This document shows positions 11,561 through 24,245 of a stretch of DNA of 64,000 nt, piece after piece; within the stretch, counting starts at the first letter, position 1, and every line of letters starts with the position of its first letter. Location: the NCBI GenBank assembly GCA_963970005.1, contig CAXAMN010021984.1, positions 685,755 through 749,754 on the forward strand, read 5' to 3'. The stretch is from Durusdinium trenchii. Taxonomy: Eukaryota; Sar; Dinophyceae; Suessiales; Symbiodiniaceae. The notes beneath the pieces were generated by a model. It had not been told where the DNA came from. It saw only the letters and a program-made list of their open reading frames with translations, and did not search any database. Made by a program: the position numbers and the translations under genes.

Positions 11561-14194
11561 TACCATATATATATATAAATGATTGTACATGTATTATAAA
11601 TGTATTTTATATAGATATATGTTACATAATGATATTAATGACACATGTTGCAGCCCTGGACGGATGCAAAATCCGTAGAAGCTTCTTCGATGTGTCATAG
11701 GCAAGTACAAAAAGAGAGTGGGAACTCCCTAGGTTGAATAGATGAACAGCACAAAGTACAAGTCAGCGGTCCAACACACACAAATTTCTTTGTGTAATCT
11801 TGCTCCTTTCTCGAACCCACCCATAAACTGCTTCCAGCGGCCCTGGCCACCAAAATGCTGCACTTTGACATACTTTGACCAAACTTGCTGACGTCCCCCC
11901 CCGCCTTGCAAATTCCCATCGTGTTCATTGAATCATATTGAACCGTGGAGGACCCCAGGCTGACAAAAAGAAAGCACTATATACCTTGTTTTCGCTTCAG
12001 TAGAGATCCAACTTGCGAAAACACCACCTTGTTCGCCCGCCACCAAGCAAACACTGCAGGCGAGCAGCCATGGAATCTTCATGTCGACTAAAATCCAAGC
12101 ATTCAATTCTACAAACAACAAACAGCTCCAATTCGAAGGCGGGCGATGAGTGAGTCGTCAGTGCCAATGACATGGGAGCAGCTCAAAAGCCATGTTGGAT
12201 TCTGCTGGGCTCTGGGCGCTTTGATGAAGTCGATGGACCCTATTTATGAGGTATTGTTCAGAGGACATGCCTGGCCGGCACTTCAAGGCCACCTGTGGTC
12301 ATCAAAAATGCGCTCGTTCACCCAAACCGAAGGCCGAATCGGGCCGAAAGCCGGGGAGGTGTTCACAGGACACTTGTGTTTCAACGCAGAGGAAAAGAAT
12401 CGGTCCGTTCCCAAGCACCATCCGATCTCCCAAATCCATCCGATCTCCCATTCGTCCCACTTCCATCGCCAACGACGTCGCCACCTCCGCCCCCCTCCGC
12501 TCCTCTTCGATGAGCAGCGTGGGAGCATCGTAGCGAGGACCTTCGGGCCATTGGACCTCGGGACGGACCCGTCTCCGTCCGACCCGGAAAAGGGATTCAA
12601 ACCGAGCGGTGAAGCAGAAGGAAGGTCAAACCAGACCCAAATGGATTCCATCTTTTGTTTTAGAAAAGCTGGCCCCTCCAACAACTGGATTTGGGTTTGT
12701 TCCTTTGGAAAGGATATCTTGGGGGGTCCCTTTGAGTTATGAAATATATATATATAGGCAATATGTCAACGATTGTCATGGTCCAAAGTTACAGGGATCC
12801 AGCTTTTCGCTATTCCCTAGGGCTCCAATCACATTCTCAGCAGAGAGTTTGTCACTCCCCTGGCCCCCACCCACCCCAAGCAATTTACACCACCTTCTCA
12901 GGTACTTGGATACATCAGTGCGAGATCCCATCGTTGAAATGACTTGGATCCTGACTTGCTGTTCCTGACCATATTCTTTTGGATGACCGGCAATTCTTTA
13001 AAATCACTCCGCATGGCCTCCGCGGGCGTTTGCGTTTTTTCGCCGAGGTGCCCATGGGACGGGGTGCCTAGAGGCGAACGGTGACGGTGACCAGTGAGGA
13101 TGACCATGTGTTGGGCCAACGAAGAGCCCCGTTCATGATGTTGGGTCAAGCAGTCGTTTCAATTGCTAAATGTGTTCCGAGAATTTGGTATATACGACTC
13201 AAAGTATGATAATGCTAATATATGTAAAGTTCAGGTGAAGTCCATGGTGCTGTGCCACTCCCCCTTGCAACATATTACATGCTGTGAGCTGCACACAGGG
13301 ACTTGCTGTGGCCAACTGATCAAGTGGTCATCAAGTTGTATCCAAGACACATCGGTGGGCCTCTGACGCAAACCTGAGCAACAAGCTTCGACAAAAAGGC
13401 CCTCTCTCTATGGCCTCTTCACGCAGGTGTCTTCTACCAAATCATCATGCTGGTTGGCCACATCAAGTAGAAAAGGGGAAGCGGCTGTTGGGTGCCCACC
13501 GCATGTGAAAAATCTACCGCCCAAGCCGGATTGGCATGCCGGCACCATGATTCATGTGCATCAAATTCCAAGTCCAGTCACATGTTGAACATCTTGGCAC
13601 CATGATCACAATATTTGATAGGTACTGGCACATCTCCATCTGCCAGCGATGTGCAAACACTCCCATCGATCAACCTTCCGCTCACAGACCAGTGGCAATT
13701 TGGCAGGTCATGGGGCGTGTGATGCCAAAGCGGTGGTGGGTCAAATCGTAGAGGTTCCTGCTGGGTCTGCTCTGTAGCTGCTAGCTTGCAGCTAGTGGTG
13801 GGAGAAGTGTTGATGGGTGTGTGAGGTGTTTCTTATGAAAAGATATATATATATAGTTTAATAGTCTGTTGGCTGCTATACCATTCTTGTCACTCTCCAC
13901 ATCTTACAGGGACTGTATAAATGTCAATAAATGCAGCACACCTACACTTTACTACAGTGTATACATCTATTCTGGCTCAGAAATAGGTCCCATCCAAACC
14001 CACTGGCAATGGAACTTATACATATATTTGTCATATGAACACATAAAAGATCATTCCCGCAAATTCCGGCAGTCTCTTGTTCTATACTCGCTGGGTCTCA
14101 TGAACAACATCTGTTCCACTCTTCTCCACTCTTCCCTGTGCCCCCACCGTCGCCCTCACCGATTTTTGCTTCGCCTCGAGGGTGACTCAATGAG
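11561..14194. other. No gene recognised
   Basis: AT microsatellites and short open frames only. An open frame at 12146-12742 (plus) overlaps one at 12283-12684 (minus); neither shows a domain or splice structure. Confidence 0.4.
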
Positions 14195-14342
14195 GCCATT
14201 GCCTCCAAATTTGGAGCGCGCGCGGGGTGGCCGGATGTCCTCAACGACCCAAAGGATCCATTTGAATCGTGTTTGGAAGAGAAGCAGGCGGATGCAGGCG
14301 GCTTTGGAACTGGATGCTACACCACTGGAGTTTCCAAAGCTG
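14195..14342 (+). CDS. Exon of unrecognised plus-strand gene (first of three that join)
   Basis: After acceptor ATGAG, a 49-codon frame reads as real protein (KFGARAGWPDVLNDPKDPF, later GFGTGCYTTGVSKA) and ends in phase 1 at a GT donor (GTACCA). It joins exactly to the exon at 14452. The Asp/Trp/Gly-rich content suggests a globular domain, but I do not recognise it. Upstream exons probably exist. Confidence 0.55.
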
Positions 14343-14451
14343 GTACCATTTAGGCTGCAGGACAAAGCCCTACAGCACAAACCTGAAGCGCTGCACGCTT
14401 GTCGCCACCTCCGAAACCCCCAAGTTTAAGCTCGCAAAGACACGGTTTAAG

Positions 14452-14696
14452 GGGTCCAAATGGGAGCTAAAGTCTGGATATGGGATGAGTTATTGTATGG
14501 AAAGGAGCCGAGCCAAACCTTTGGGACCCTTTCAGAATCAACGACCCAGTGGTCGACCCATGAAACTCTCCAAAACGACCAGCAGTCAAATGCGCACGTC
14601 CGCCTGCGGTCAACAGGACAATGGCTTGACCAGTGGAGCGCAGCATACGGTCCTGCGAGGAAGGAATGCAGTCCGCCTGAGTTGGTGCTTGGCAAG
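14452..14696 (+). CDS. Exon of unrecognised plus-strand gene (second of three)
   Basis: The acceptor TTTAAG leaves two bases that complete the Gly codon from the previous exon, then 81 codons (VQMGAKVWIWDELLYGKEP ... YGPARKECSPPELVLGK), closing at a perfect GTGAGT donor. The intron is 109 bp. The phase match across both borders is the main support. Function unknown. Confidence 0.55.
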
Positions 14697-14767
14697 GTGA
14701 GTTGATGGCTGGTCGGCCATTACTCACATTTGATTTGTGAAACTTGAACCCTCTGTCTTGCTGTCAG

Positions 14768-14828
14768 AATTCCAGCGAGTGGATTCAATCTGGAAGAGCC
14801 GCTGAAACGTGTTCCATCTTCCTTGGCA
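14768..14828 (+). CDS. Exon of unrecognised plus-strand gene (third of three)
   Basis: The acceptor CTGTCAG joins in phase 0 to the previous exon. It has twenty codons (NSSEWIQSGRAAETCSIFLG) and a GT donor (GTCTCT). The gene must continue, but I found no fourth exon. Confidence 0.45.
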
Positions 14829-14846
14829 GTCTCTCAAAAGGTCCTA

Positions 14847-14970
14847 GTCTCCTAGTCCCCTGAAGTGATTGGAGTCTCATCTCTAAACCAAAGAGAAAAA
14901 TTATTGTGAAGATGAATGTTGACTAGGAGCGGAACCTAATCTCCTAGTCTCTCTCTAAGGAGCGGAACCT
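14847..14970. repeat. CTCCTAGTC repeats
   Basis: Short units of TCCTAGTCTCCTAGTC and GAGCGGAACCT recur within 120 bp. It is related in vocabulary to the CCTAGTAG family elsewhere in the window. Confidence 0.5.
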
Positions 14971-14995
14971 TGCAAAATAGTAAAAACATCATCAC

Positions 14996-15147
14996 CAGTT
15001 TCGTTCACGGAGCCGAGCGGATGATCGTTTGGCCCCATGCGGGATTTTGTCCAGATGATGACGGTCAAAGAGGTCTAGGACAAGGTTGAGGCTCTCGAGG
15101 ATGTTGCCTCCGAGGATGCAAATTACAGAGCTTCCTCTCGAAATCTG
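14996..15147 (-). CDS. Candidate exon, unknown protein
   Basis: On the minus strand, an acceptor GACTTCAG opens 50 codons (QISRGSSVICILGGNILESL, then NLVLDLFDRHHLDKIPHG) and ends at a GT donor (GTGATG). Hydrophobic and charged residues alternate as in a folded domain. It lies tail-to-tail with the plus-strand gene at 14.2-14.8 kb. No family recognised. Confidence 0.45.
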
Positions 15148-15673
15148 CTGAAGTCCGAAACAAACATGATGAACAAGCAAAGACAGGCAGCTTCACCACA
15201 GAAACATCAGAAACCTCCACCCATGCACCGGTTTCTCAGGCATTTTTTTTTTTGCCCCAGTGGAAACCGAAAATGAACGAGTATGGGCACCTCTGGCAGC
15301 TTCCACGATGCCATCCGCTTGAACACCGCCTCGTGTGGTCATCTTGGTCACTGGAAGCAGGGCCCATGGATGAAAATCATCTAAAAACGGTGCAAACAAA
15401 ATCGACAAAGCAACATCGACGTGGTCGACTTGGTGCTTATGATGATGCACAAGCTCTTTCAGCTTGCAGCAAATCACAACATGCTGCACAAATCACTTCC
15501 CACCGGCGATTAACCACTTGGCAACAAGTTGCTCCAGTCATCTTCACCTCAGTGCTCAAGCTCAACATGTTGAATGGCAGTAGCTTCCTAGCCCACATAA
15601 CAGAAATTGTACGTATCATTATCCACGTGAGCGGTGGTCGAAACCCTTTAGTCTTGGCCTTATAATCCTTCTC
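15148..15673. other. No supported gene
   Basis: A minus-strand open frame (15193-15489) may contain more exon sequence of the gene at 14996-15147, but I could not place borders. Confidence 0.3.
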
Positions 15674-16446
15674 TGCTTACGCGTCGGCTTCCGCAATGCT
15701 TACGCTACCAATGTTTTCGCTTACGCGGTGATGTTGTTTCTCTTAGGGCTTACGCGTTTCTTACGCGGCGGTTTTGTTACCGGCGTTTTGGCACCAGAGC
15801 GGTGAACACTCTTTGTTCCCAACCTGTCAGGTGAGGGTGGTTACCGTAGATTTTAGAAGATGAAGCGCCAAATCACAGTGGGGAATCCCGGACTCCAACA
15901 GCATGCGCCAAATAGCGGTGGGCACTCCCGGACCTCAACCGCAAGCTCCAGATCGCAGTGGGCACTCCCGGGGATCACTCGAAGTAAAGTAATTTACACT
16001 TTGCTTGTATGATTCACTTGGTGGAGCCCGCTGCTTCTTTTTGTCAGCCATGGGGACCAAGCAGTTGGAGCGAGGGTCACAGTGGGCTTTGTGCTTGAAA
16101 AGTGCTCAGCTGCTTGCTTTGGTTTCTTTAGCAAAAACCTTTGGTGGACGTGAGCAAAGGGCTTCATCTGAGAAGTTCGCCTACGCAAACCTTACGAATC
16201 GGCTTACGCGGGGCTTACGCGGAATTCGTGTGGTCGTGGGCCACTCGACCCCTGCAAACAGGGCCTTTGAGAGATTGAGTCCACAACCCTTTTCTGCTTG
16301 CAGTGTTTCTCAGCAAAAAGTATATTGGCTGTGTAACTAGAAGGCTCAAAATTGCTTACGCACCTCTTACGCATCGAGTGTCCCAAGCTTGGCTTCCACC
16401 GAACCTTACGCAACCCTTACGCCGTGCAGACTTTAGCTTACGCGAC
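15674..16446. repeat. Cluster of twelve CTTACGC heptamers
   Basis: CTTACGC occurs twelve times in about 770 bp on the plus strand, in two groups (about 15,674-15,775 and 16,200-16,446), often as GGCTTACGCG. Variants CCTACGC and CTTACGA also occur. The spacing is irregular, so it is not a simple tandem array. Function unknown: it could be a binding-site cluster or debris of a repeat. Confidence 0.75.
15865..15979. repeat. Three tandem copies of a 40-bp unit
   Basis: Units start at 15865, 15905 and 15945 (GCGCCAAATCACAGTGGGG and variants), each containing CAGTGGG(C/G)A(C/A)TCCCGG. The third is truncated. Confidence 0.85.
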
Positions 16447-19400
16447 AGTCTTGCAGTTTAATCGGATCATGTGGTCTTGCATTCAGGTTTTGAACGCTGC
16501 TCACGTGTTGGACACACTTGCATCGTCTTTGGCAACGAATTCAAGGTTGTCCCCTGAATACCTGTATTAGTATAGAATGGCAACATTCTCGCACCTTGTC
16601 CCATACCGTACAAATAGAATTGATTATAAAGAATATGACTATGATGTTCTTGACCGGCTTAAAGCTCACTTTGCAGCAACGTAGTAAAACCAAACTGCCC
16701 TGTCAGAAAGGATCATTGCGACTCGCGACCTGCCATTATTGCTCAAACAAAGTATGGCGATACGCCATACACACACAGAACAAACATACATGGATCCCAA
16801 AGGAAAGCCCGGTGGACATCATGTCATTTCACGATGTTGGTCCAGGTCCAAACCAGTTGAATGTAGGTCCAGTGTGTACCATGTAATTGGACCTGAGGAC
16901 TGTTCATTCCGTATCCTGAGGCTCCAAATCCCACATCTGCTAAAGGAAAGAGCACATGTCATTATGGCACATGTATGGTCTCCGAAATCAACCTTGGTAC
17001 TTAAACCTCCCAAGAACCTACCCGATCTTGGCCATGCCACTGTTCTGGAAATTGAAAGCACGTCCATGTTTCTCCTGCCAGTGAGACACCCAGGGAGTTC
17101 CAGACTTCCAATCCACAACCACATGCGATATTTACTATGATGAAGCATATATTGTATGTATTCGTCGGACATAGCAGTCAAATCAGTCAGTCTCCAATAA
17201 TCGAAGAAAGAGTGCAGCATGGCCCAAGAACAATTGAGCCATTAAGTCATCACAACAAGTGCTGGATGTTGCTTTTCCTGGCTCCCACAGATCTACAGTA
17301 CATCTGTGATTTCTGAATCACTATATCTTCACAGCGTCATTGCCCACAGTCCTCATGCAAGCGCATGCAAACCTGCCGTATCCTGGCCCCCGCAGACATG
17401 ATGCGCTGATCATGGTGAAATCTCAGACCCCCGTGGCATAGGCGGACGACCGTTGCCAACTGCTGACGCAGATGGCGTTGGGATGAAATGCTCTTGAACT
17501 TCTGAAGATCTCCCATTTCCAGACTTCATGAAGGTAAGATCCTGGCCAGAAGCCACGGTGGATGTGTAAGAAAGACCCTTCCCCACAACAAGAAAGCCAT
17601 GGCTGGAATCTCGAACTCCAAGACCTCGGCTGGTTTTTTCATGTTTTTGTTCCAAAGAGGTGGTCAACCAACCCCCGGTTGCCTGCAAATCTAAAGAAGG
17701 TCCTGTTCCTGGGCTCAGCAAGTTGTGATCATTTGTGGATCTGACTATCTGACTTTGACAATTCTAAATGGGACACTCACCGGTCTACCACTACACTTCC
17801 ACCGCGAAAAACACGCCAGCGGACCACAGTCCTTGCAGCCAAGCTGGCAGTGCTGGGCATGACCCGAGCGAAGCCTTCCCAGAAAACGTCGTAGAAGTCC
17901 TCCAAATGAACGCAAAAGCTGGAGTTTTCGATGAAACTGCCGGGATGTTCCAAAAGCGGGGATCGGTTGACATCTCTGCTAGGCCGTCCGTGTTGGTTCA
18001 ATTGAGCAGGTCAACCAGGGCTTTGTGGCCATAGATGTGTGGTCTTTCGGCTAAAAAAGACGATGGTAGGCTCGGTATGTTGCGGCAACGAAACGCTTGG
18101 GATCTTGTAGATTGTAGTCGGCCTTTTCCCAAACTCCCTGAGATAGTGAAGGGGTCCACTCTTGAGGGTGTTGTGCGAGTCACGGTGCTGCAGAAATTAT
18201 TCCTTTCAAAAACATGCGCAAATGAAACCATGGCCCCTAGATGCTCCTAGAAAACATGTTTCCTCATGTTCGGCTTCTGGTCTGGAAGGTAGACAACCAT
18301 TGAATATCTTTTTACTCATGCAACGAACACATATCCTACCAGTAGGTGATTGGTGGGGCATGTGGGGGAAGGTTCTGATTGTGGTGTTCCGATGTGTTTC
18401 GTGATTGAACGCTCTAAACTAAGGCAAACGGGTGTAGTGGGGTTGGATGTGCAGCTTTGGGTCAAACCATGTCCTTTCATGCAGCCTATATCTAGCAGTT
18501 TCTCCACGAACGAGAGAGCTTTGACACATATTCCCAGGTGTAGGACTTCGAGATGAGCAGTATGTTCAATGAGTATATAAGGCAGCCCAAACACAGTTTT
18601 GAGTCTTGCTGGATGCTAGCTGCTAGAGGTATACCATCATGTATACCTCCTGAAGCAAGCATAAAAGAAGTGGGGGCGGAGGCCTGGATGAACTTCAAAA
18701 CCAAAATGTCGACTGAAAGCTGCCACGTCTCTTGATCCCCTGTTCTCACGCTCAATCCCCTGGCCTTGTCACCATCTGGGAGTGTCTTTGGCTTTGCCTC
18801 AGTGCTTGCAACTCCACAAACATAGGCACCAAAGCCACAAAACCCTGAACCAGAAGGTCCCTGACCGTAAGCAATTGCGTCCACTTGCCCTTGCCGCACA
18901 AATAAACACTGCCACAAGATGTGTGTTGCTTTAGATTGATCTTGCAGGTTCTAGTTCTAGTTTGCTTACGATTCGCTGGTGGCGCCCAAGTGACATACCA
19001 GTCTTGATCTATGCGCACGTCTGAGCTCAGTGGAACTCCTGTGCATGGAAAAACGGTCAACAAGGAAAATCGTCATGAGACACTGAATGCTGCAAATGTG
19101 CAAAAGGCATCAAAAGGCGGACTCCGCAACACATTTCAGAAACAGCACAACTTGGTGTGGACATGCAAGTCCTCGTATTCTGGTGAACATGATCATACGG
19201 ACGTAGTGCCTCAGTGCAACATGATATACATGAATATCTGAATATCCTTGTACCTCTGAAGATTCCCGCAAACCTGCTTCACGATGAAGCCATAATCTGT
19301 CGCCAAAACCAATCGAGCACCATCTGTGTTCTGCTGCTCCGGAAAAAGAACACAAACATAAAAAGAAAAACAACAACAAACGAACCAGGCACTTGCCCAA

Positions 19401-22281
19401 TATGCTTTGCAGGTGGTAACATGTGGCAACATTAATTTCTGCAGTGTACCAAACCGAGTCTCCCATGCCCACCCTTCTTTCCCTGGAAAATCAAAAACAA
19501 CATGTGGCATCATGGCATCATGTAACTGATTGTAACTGGAACTAGTGCGTTCACAGGTTTGTTTCCGTGTTTTTTCCTGTTTTGCTTCTGTTTCGTCTCA
19601 GTCGTTTTGTCGTTTCGTCGTCGCCCAGTCCCTGGGCATCCTGGCCCACTCCCTCGCGTGACTCGAAGGGATTTGTCCACCAAGGTCATGAAACATTCGA
19701 TCAAGGCCTTCATTCCGGGTGCCGATGGAGCCGTTTGGGTGGTTATACCGCCGATGGGAGCCCATCGGAAGTCCGAAATGGTGGTGAAGCGGTATTGGCT
19801 GCTTCAGAAATGCTCAGAGTCTATCTTCCCAGGTACAATTGATAGATATTGATAGTTTGTTTGTCCTGCAAGACATGTATATTCAATGAAATTCAAGCAT
19901 TGCAAGAGCTGCAAATCGTTGTTTTGTGGTTCTCAGGATGGACATCCTGCCCTGCTCCTTGCCCCCAGTGCCGACGCGACGGCACTGGTGCCTCCCAGTA
20001 GGGCCGTCCAACCAGACCTAGGTCTCAAGCGTCTCAAGCGGTCGTTCCGCTCTTCGGTCGTACACATGAGTTGCATGTCATCAGGATGTCGTGTATTCTC
20101 GTGACCAGCTTGTCATGTCCGTCATGTTATTGTGTTTGCTTTTCGTGTGTCATTGATTTTGAGTGAAACAATGTTTTTCAATCCCATGACCACTCACTGA
20201 CCATTGGTCACTTTGGACAAGAAGAATATCATGTGCATATGGTTAAGCATGCCTGGTTAAGCATGGTTAAGCATGTGCACAAAGGCGTCCCGCCAATATC
20301 TAGCCGTCACAAAAAATTATCCTTCTCATAGAGACTCCAAATATCTAGCCAAATCTCCAGCCAATCTTTGGAGCTGTTCAGTGTTGCATCCTGCCAAAGC
20401 AAGGGTCTGACTGTATTTAGCGTTGCTCATGCTCAAAACCTATCCAGAATTTGTTCGAATGGGCCCTTCTTTTGCAAGTTCCTTTACATTTACAGTAAGT
20501 CTTACCATGACTCTTCATTCGGAATCCTCGAAAACCTATCCAGCAGTGTGCGTGCAAGTGGAACTACAGTAGTGTGTCGCGACGTGACCTTTTTGTTGAT
20601 TTGGCCTAGTAATGCATATATATATATATACATATCTGTATGGCTTATGTGCTCACCCCGCATCAACAATAACAATCCTGCCCAACGAAAAGAACTTCAC
20701 TTTCTGTTCCGCGTGAAGCCGCTGGAGTCACTTGCCTCCTGCATTGCACGGTCGCATCAACCGAGAGCTCGGCTATACTCGAAGAGCTCCGAGCTGATCT
20801 GGACCAAGACCACCAAATTGGCAGTCATCGGCTTGAAGGACACCTCGCCAGCGAGGACGGATATGAATGGTTATATGCATGATCAAACATGAAACATAAA
20901 ATATATCAACATATAATAGATAGATGGGTGGAGGCGGTGGAGATGTTGAAGTCCCAAGATCTCAGAATCCTGAAGATGGAGATGACCAGTCGAGTTGAAG
21001 GAGGATGTCTTAATATCGGCGTGTTCTGAAAGTTGGGAGACTTCACAGTTCGAGCCTCTTTTCAGAAGAAACACGCAGACCTTGCAACCGACTGGGACTG
21101 GGCGTCTCTCCTTCGTTCCATGCACACCCATATGGGAAACCTTCAACTGAGGTGGGACACCAAGGCTCGTGATGACTACCCGCTTGGTCCAAATGCCCTG
21201 GCCTCTGTGCCATGGTCCACCAAACCACTCATCACCTGAGACCCGGGACTGGTCACGTGAGTGGGTGGATGGAGTGGTGCATCTGTCCAGTGGCACACTT
21301 CGAGCGGTGGGAAGCTTGGGCTTGGAATCTCCGGGTGCAGCTTGACATGGGAAACTCACATGTGGCTGTGTCAATACATTATACCATTATACCCATTCCC
21401 CAAGAAATGCACCACCAACACAATAATTGAAAATACTACATTGTAACAACCGCCTGGAACTAGGGCACAATGTTCCATGGTGCCAAGTGACTTTTCTGGA
21501 ATCTACGACTGTGCCTTTGTGTACCCAAGGGTCTGATTCGCTGGTATGTCAGCCCATCGCCAACCCGCACGTTTGTTTCATCCCACTGAACCACCGTCAA
21601 AAGCGTCCATCGTCACGTCCATCGTCAACTTTGGTGGTGCCCCGCTCGTCGTTTCGATTCGTGGTCAGATCCACGCCAATCGCCGGTTCAGCTCAGAACA
21701 AAACACACTGAGCTCAGCCCACGAAGAGGGACCAACGTGATAAACAAAATAGGCCCTATAGAATGCCCTAGATATATGTTTGCCTCTGTCGGTGAAGCTT
21801 GTCTTGAATAGCCACTATCCCTCCAAACGTACCACAGTTCACTGCCACTCAGTCACTGTCTCCCGGGTAGCAGCCGAGATCAACCGCTCGATGCGGCTGT
21901 TGGGCACCAGCTGCCGGAGCCTCGTGTGATGGTGCATGACTATATACACTCATATAGTCATATAGTATGGCTACTTTGACCGCTGAGGTATGGCTACGTA
22001 ATATGATCATACAGATTGTTTGGCTACTTTGACCCCTGAGGTCTCACCCCTAATGGGCATACGTCATGAAGTGTCTGGGCACCTGACATGAGTACACCTG
22101 ATCGCAGGTTTTGGCTCGACCACACATCGCTTTAGGTGTGGCGACTAGCGATCCATGATACAAGACCAATTCAGCCTGTCAGGGTGACCACTCATGCGTT
22201 GCATGCATGTACAGAGCTGAATCACTGTCTAGCTATCCCAGCTGCTCAAAGCAACTGGCAGCTCTGGCTTCGATTGATTGC
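16447..22281. other. Long stretch without a recognised gene
   Basis: Weak hints only. A minus-strand frame near 17,037-17,125 reads WKSGTPWVSHWQEKHGRAF and stops at a GTAGGT donor. A plus-strand frame at 17,768-18,034 and a minus-strand frame at 17,410-17,721 have protein-like composition. Direct repeats GGCTACTTTGACC(G/C)CTGAGG occur near 21,969 and 22,022. None of these is strong enough to annotate as a gene. Confidence 0.35.
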
Positions 22282-22334
22282 TCACTTAGCCATCATCATC
22301 TTCACAAACTCCTCGTAGTTGATCTGGCCATCAC
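22282..22334 (-). CDS. Calmodulin, last exon
   Basis: On the minus strand, an acceptor (CATTTAG then G) opens GDGQINYEEFVKMMMAK followed by a TGA stop. This is the second half of the fourth EF-hand loop and the C-terminal helix of calmodulin, a small cytosolic Ca2+ sensor; MMMAK is a usual protist ending. Its first two bases complete the Gly codon begun by the exon ending at 23094. The intron between them is 759 bp, GT...AG. Confidence 0.93.
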
Positions 22335-23093
22335 CTAAATGAGAAAGCTGAAATGAGTCTGGAGACACACACCTGCATCAATGATCAATGGGACTTGATG
22401 CAGGAAGCACATCTGTCTATAGCACTTGAGCAAACTGCACACCGGAGAATTGGACAAAATCTAACCACAGTCACACACCCGCACACCCTTTACAGGCTGG
22501 AGGGACCAGGAAAACCGACCCAAACCATAGATGTAATGATGTAGTCCAATCCTCATATGGACTTCTGAACATCCTTCATTAAAACCTAGGGACTTTCAGC
22601 AATGCTCATCTGCATCAATATTGGCCCAAATAAGTCCGCGCACACACAAGACATGTGCTAATTCATGCATGATGTTAACAAAGCCCGAAAGCCTGAGATC
22701 AAAATGTGTCCGGTATACAAAAAGAATATATTGTACATTATTGTACCTAATATACCTGCTCCTATGAGCGGGGTGAGTGTATGCTGCGGGAGTGGAGTGC
22801 AAGCTTTGAGACCCAAAACGGTAGGCAACTTATGAATGGGAGCTTGATTATAACAACTGATACATATTTAGATTTTTTTGATACTGCTTGTTCATTTAAT
22901 GAGAAAACTCTAGCCACACGGTTCTTGTCCGAACATGTCAGGACACCTACAAACCGTGGCTGATGTTCATACATCCCGTGCAAGTCGTCCAGGTTCATCC
23001 AACAAACCCAACACAAAAATAGGTTGCAACTACGACCCCGCATTGGATGAAATACGACCACAAGTATCTGTCAGAGATGACTGAGCCGATGAC

Positions 23094-23135
23094 CGTCAAC
23101 ATCCGCCTCGCGAATCATCTCGTCTACCTCCTCAT
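23094..23135 (-). CDS. Calmodulin, penultimate exon, truncated by an assembly gap
   Basis: The minus strand reads EEVDEMIREADVD, the entering helix and start of EF-hand 4, then a G and the GT donor (GTCATC). Splicing to 22334 restores DVDGDGQINYEEF, a complete canonical loop. The 5' side runs straight into the 10-N gap, and the first three EF-hands are not visible beyond it. They are missing from the assembly here or lie in exons I could not find. Confidence 0.9.
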
Positions 23136-23145
23136 NNNNNNNNNN
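23136..23145. other. Assembly gap (10 N)
   Basis: Ten N in a row, probably a gap of unknown true size. It interrupts the calmodulin exon. Confidence 0.98.
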
Positions 23146-24081
23146 GAGTCACTGTCAGCAAACAAGCTCTATGAGCCACGCTTGCAGTTCAACATTGATC
23201 CAGCAGGCAGTGGTTCCTACTACATATACAATTATTTGTGTGCACAAATCTGTTTCTCATGAAAGAAGAAGCTCCACAGGGCTGGAGAAGGCATTCATGG
23301 GGGCATCTGATGAACAAAGTCATCGCCCAAAACATGTTGACTTTCAGTCCGAGATCCTGAGACTTTGTGTTTTCCCGCTGCCATCCCGAAGCTTTCGAGC
23401 ATCATGAGAAATCACATGCAGCACCTCTCTCAAAGACAGGAAGCAAGTGATTTTATCTGATTTGCCAAGGGAGCTGAGCTTGCCACATATAGTCGAAGTT
23501 GGCGTAGAGGAGTTGACCCCCATCCTCCAGTCAATGACGTGTGCAATTTGAGCGGAAGAATTTCTTGGGGCCGAAACAGCTTATCCAAAGCACCGCATCC
23601 CAGGATGTGACTGGTGAGTTTTGGATCAAGTTACAAGACGTATTCACCAATTGGTTTGGGTTATCTCATCCATCCTTGCAAATTACTCAACCTACACCCC
23701 AAAAAAGCCATCAAACCCAATAGTGGGTCCACGGCCATCAATCATCCAATCATCCAAGCACTTTGGCCACACAAAGCGTGTCGGTCGTTGGACTCGAACA
23801 AAAACAGAAACAAAACTCCGTCCGCTCTTCGGTCGGACACTGTTCTTCGCAACTGATGGAGCCTGCATCATGGCAGCATGGAGATGCCAAATGTCTCGCT
23901 GGGAGAGGTAGTGATCCAGAATCAGTACAGCGACTTCAGCAAGTCTGGCCTGCAAAACCGGAACAGGCCTGTTCCAAGGGCATCACCGGTGGATGCATTA
24001 AACAATACACATATTGCTATGCAGCATGTGATTGTAAGGAAGAATGGAAGTAACTCATAACTCACATGCTATTTTCTACAG

Positions 24082-24232
24082 GATGACTATACCTGGACAG
24101 TGTTTGCACCTCTCTTCTGTCAGCCACTTGCAGCTCCACCTGCTGGGCTCAGCTGGGCGGCCACAAGAAGAGCTTTCTGGCACAGTATCACATGGACTAA
24201 AGGTGAACCTACATGCTTTTTGGATGGGTTTG
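24082..24232 (+). CDS. Candidate plus-strand exon, unknown
   Basis: A polypyrimidine-AG acceptor (TTTTCTACAG) opens 50 codons beginning DDYTWTVFAPLFCQPLA and ending EPTCFLDGF, closing at a strong GTAAGT donor. It is Trp/Phe/Pro-rich. Both splice sites are good, but no partner exon or domain was identified. It runs opposite to the calmodulin gene. Confidence 0.45.
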
Positions 24233-24245
24233 GTAAGTATATATA

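Noticed and set aside
12146-12742. 198-codon plus-strand open frame
   Set aside because: Overlaps an equally long minus-strand frame; low-complexity Pro/Arg/Ser content, no splice or domain support.
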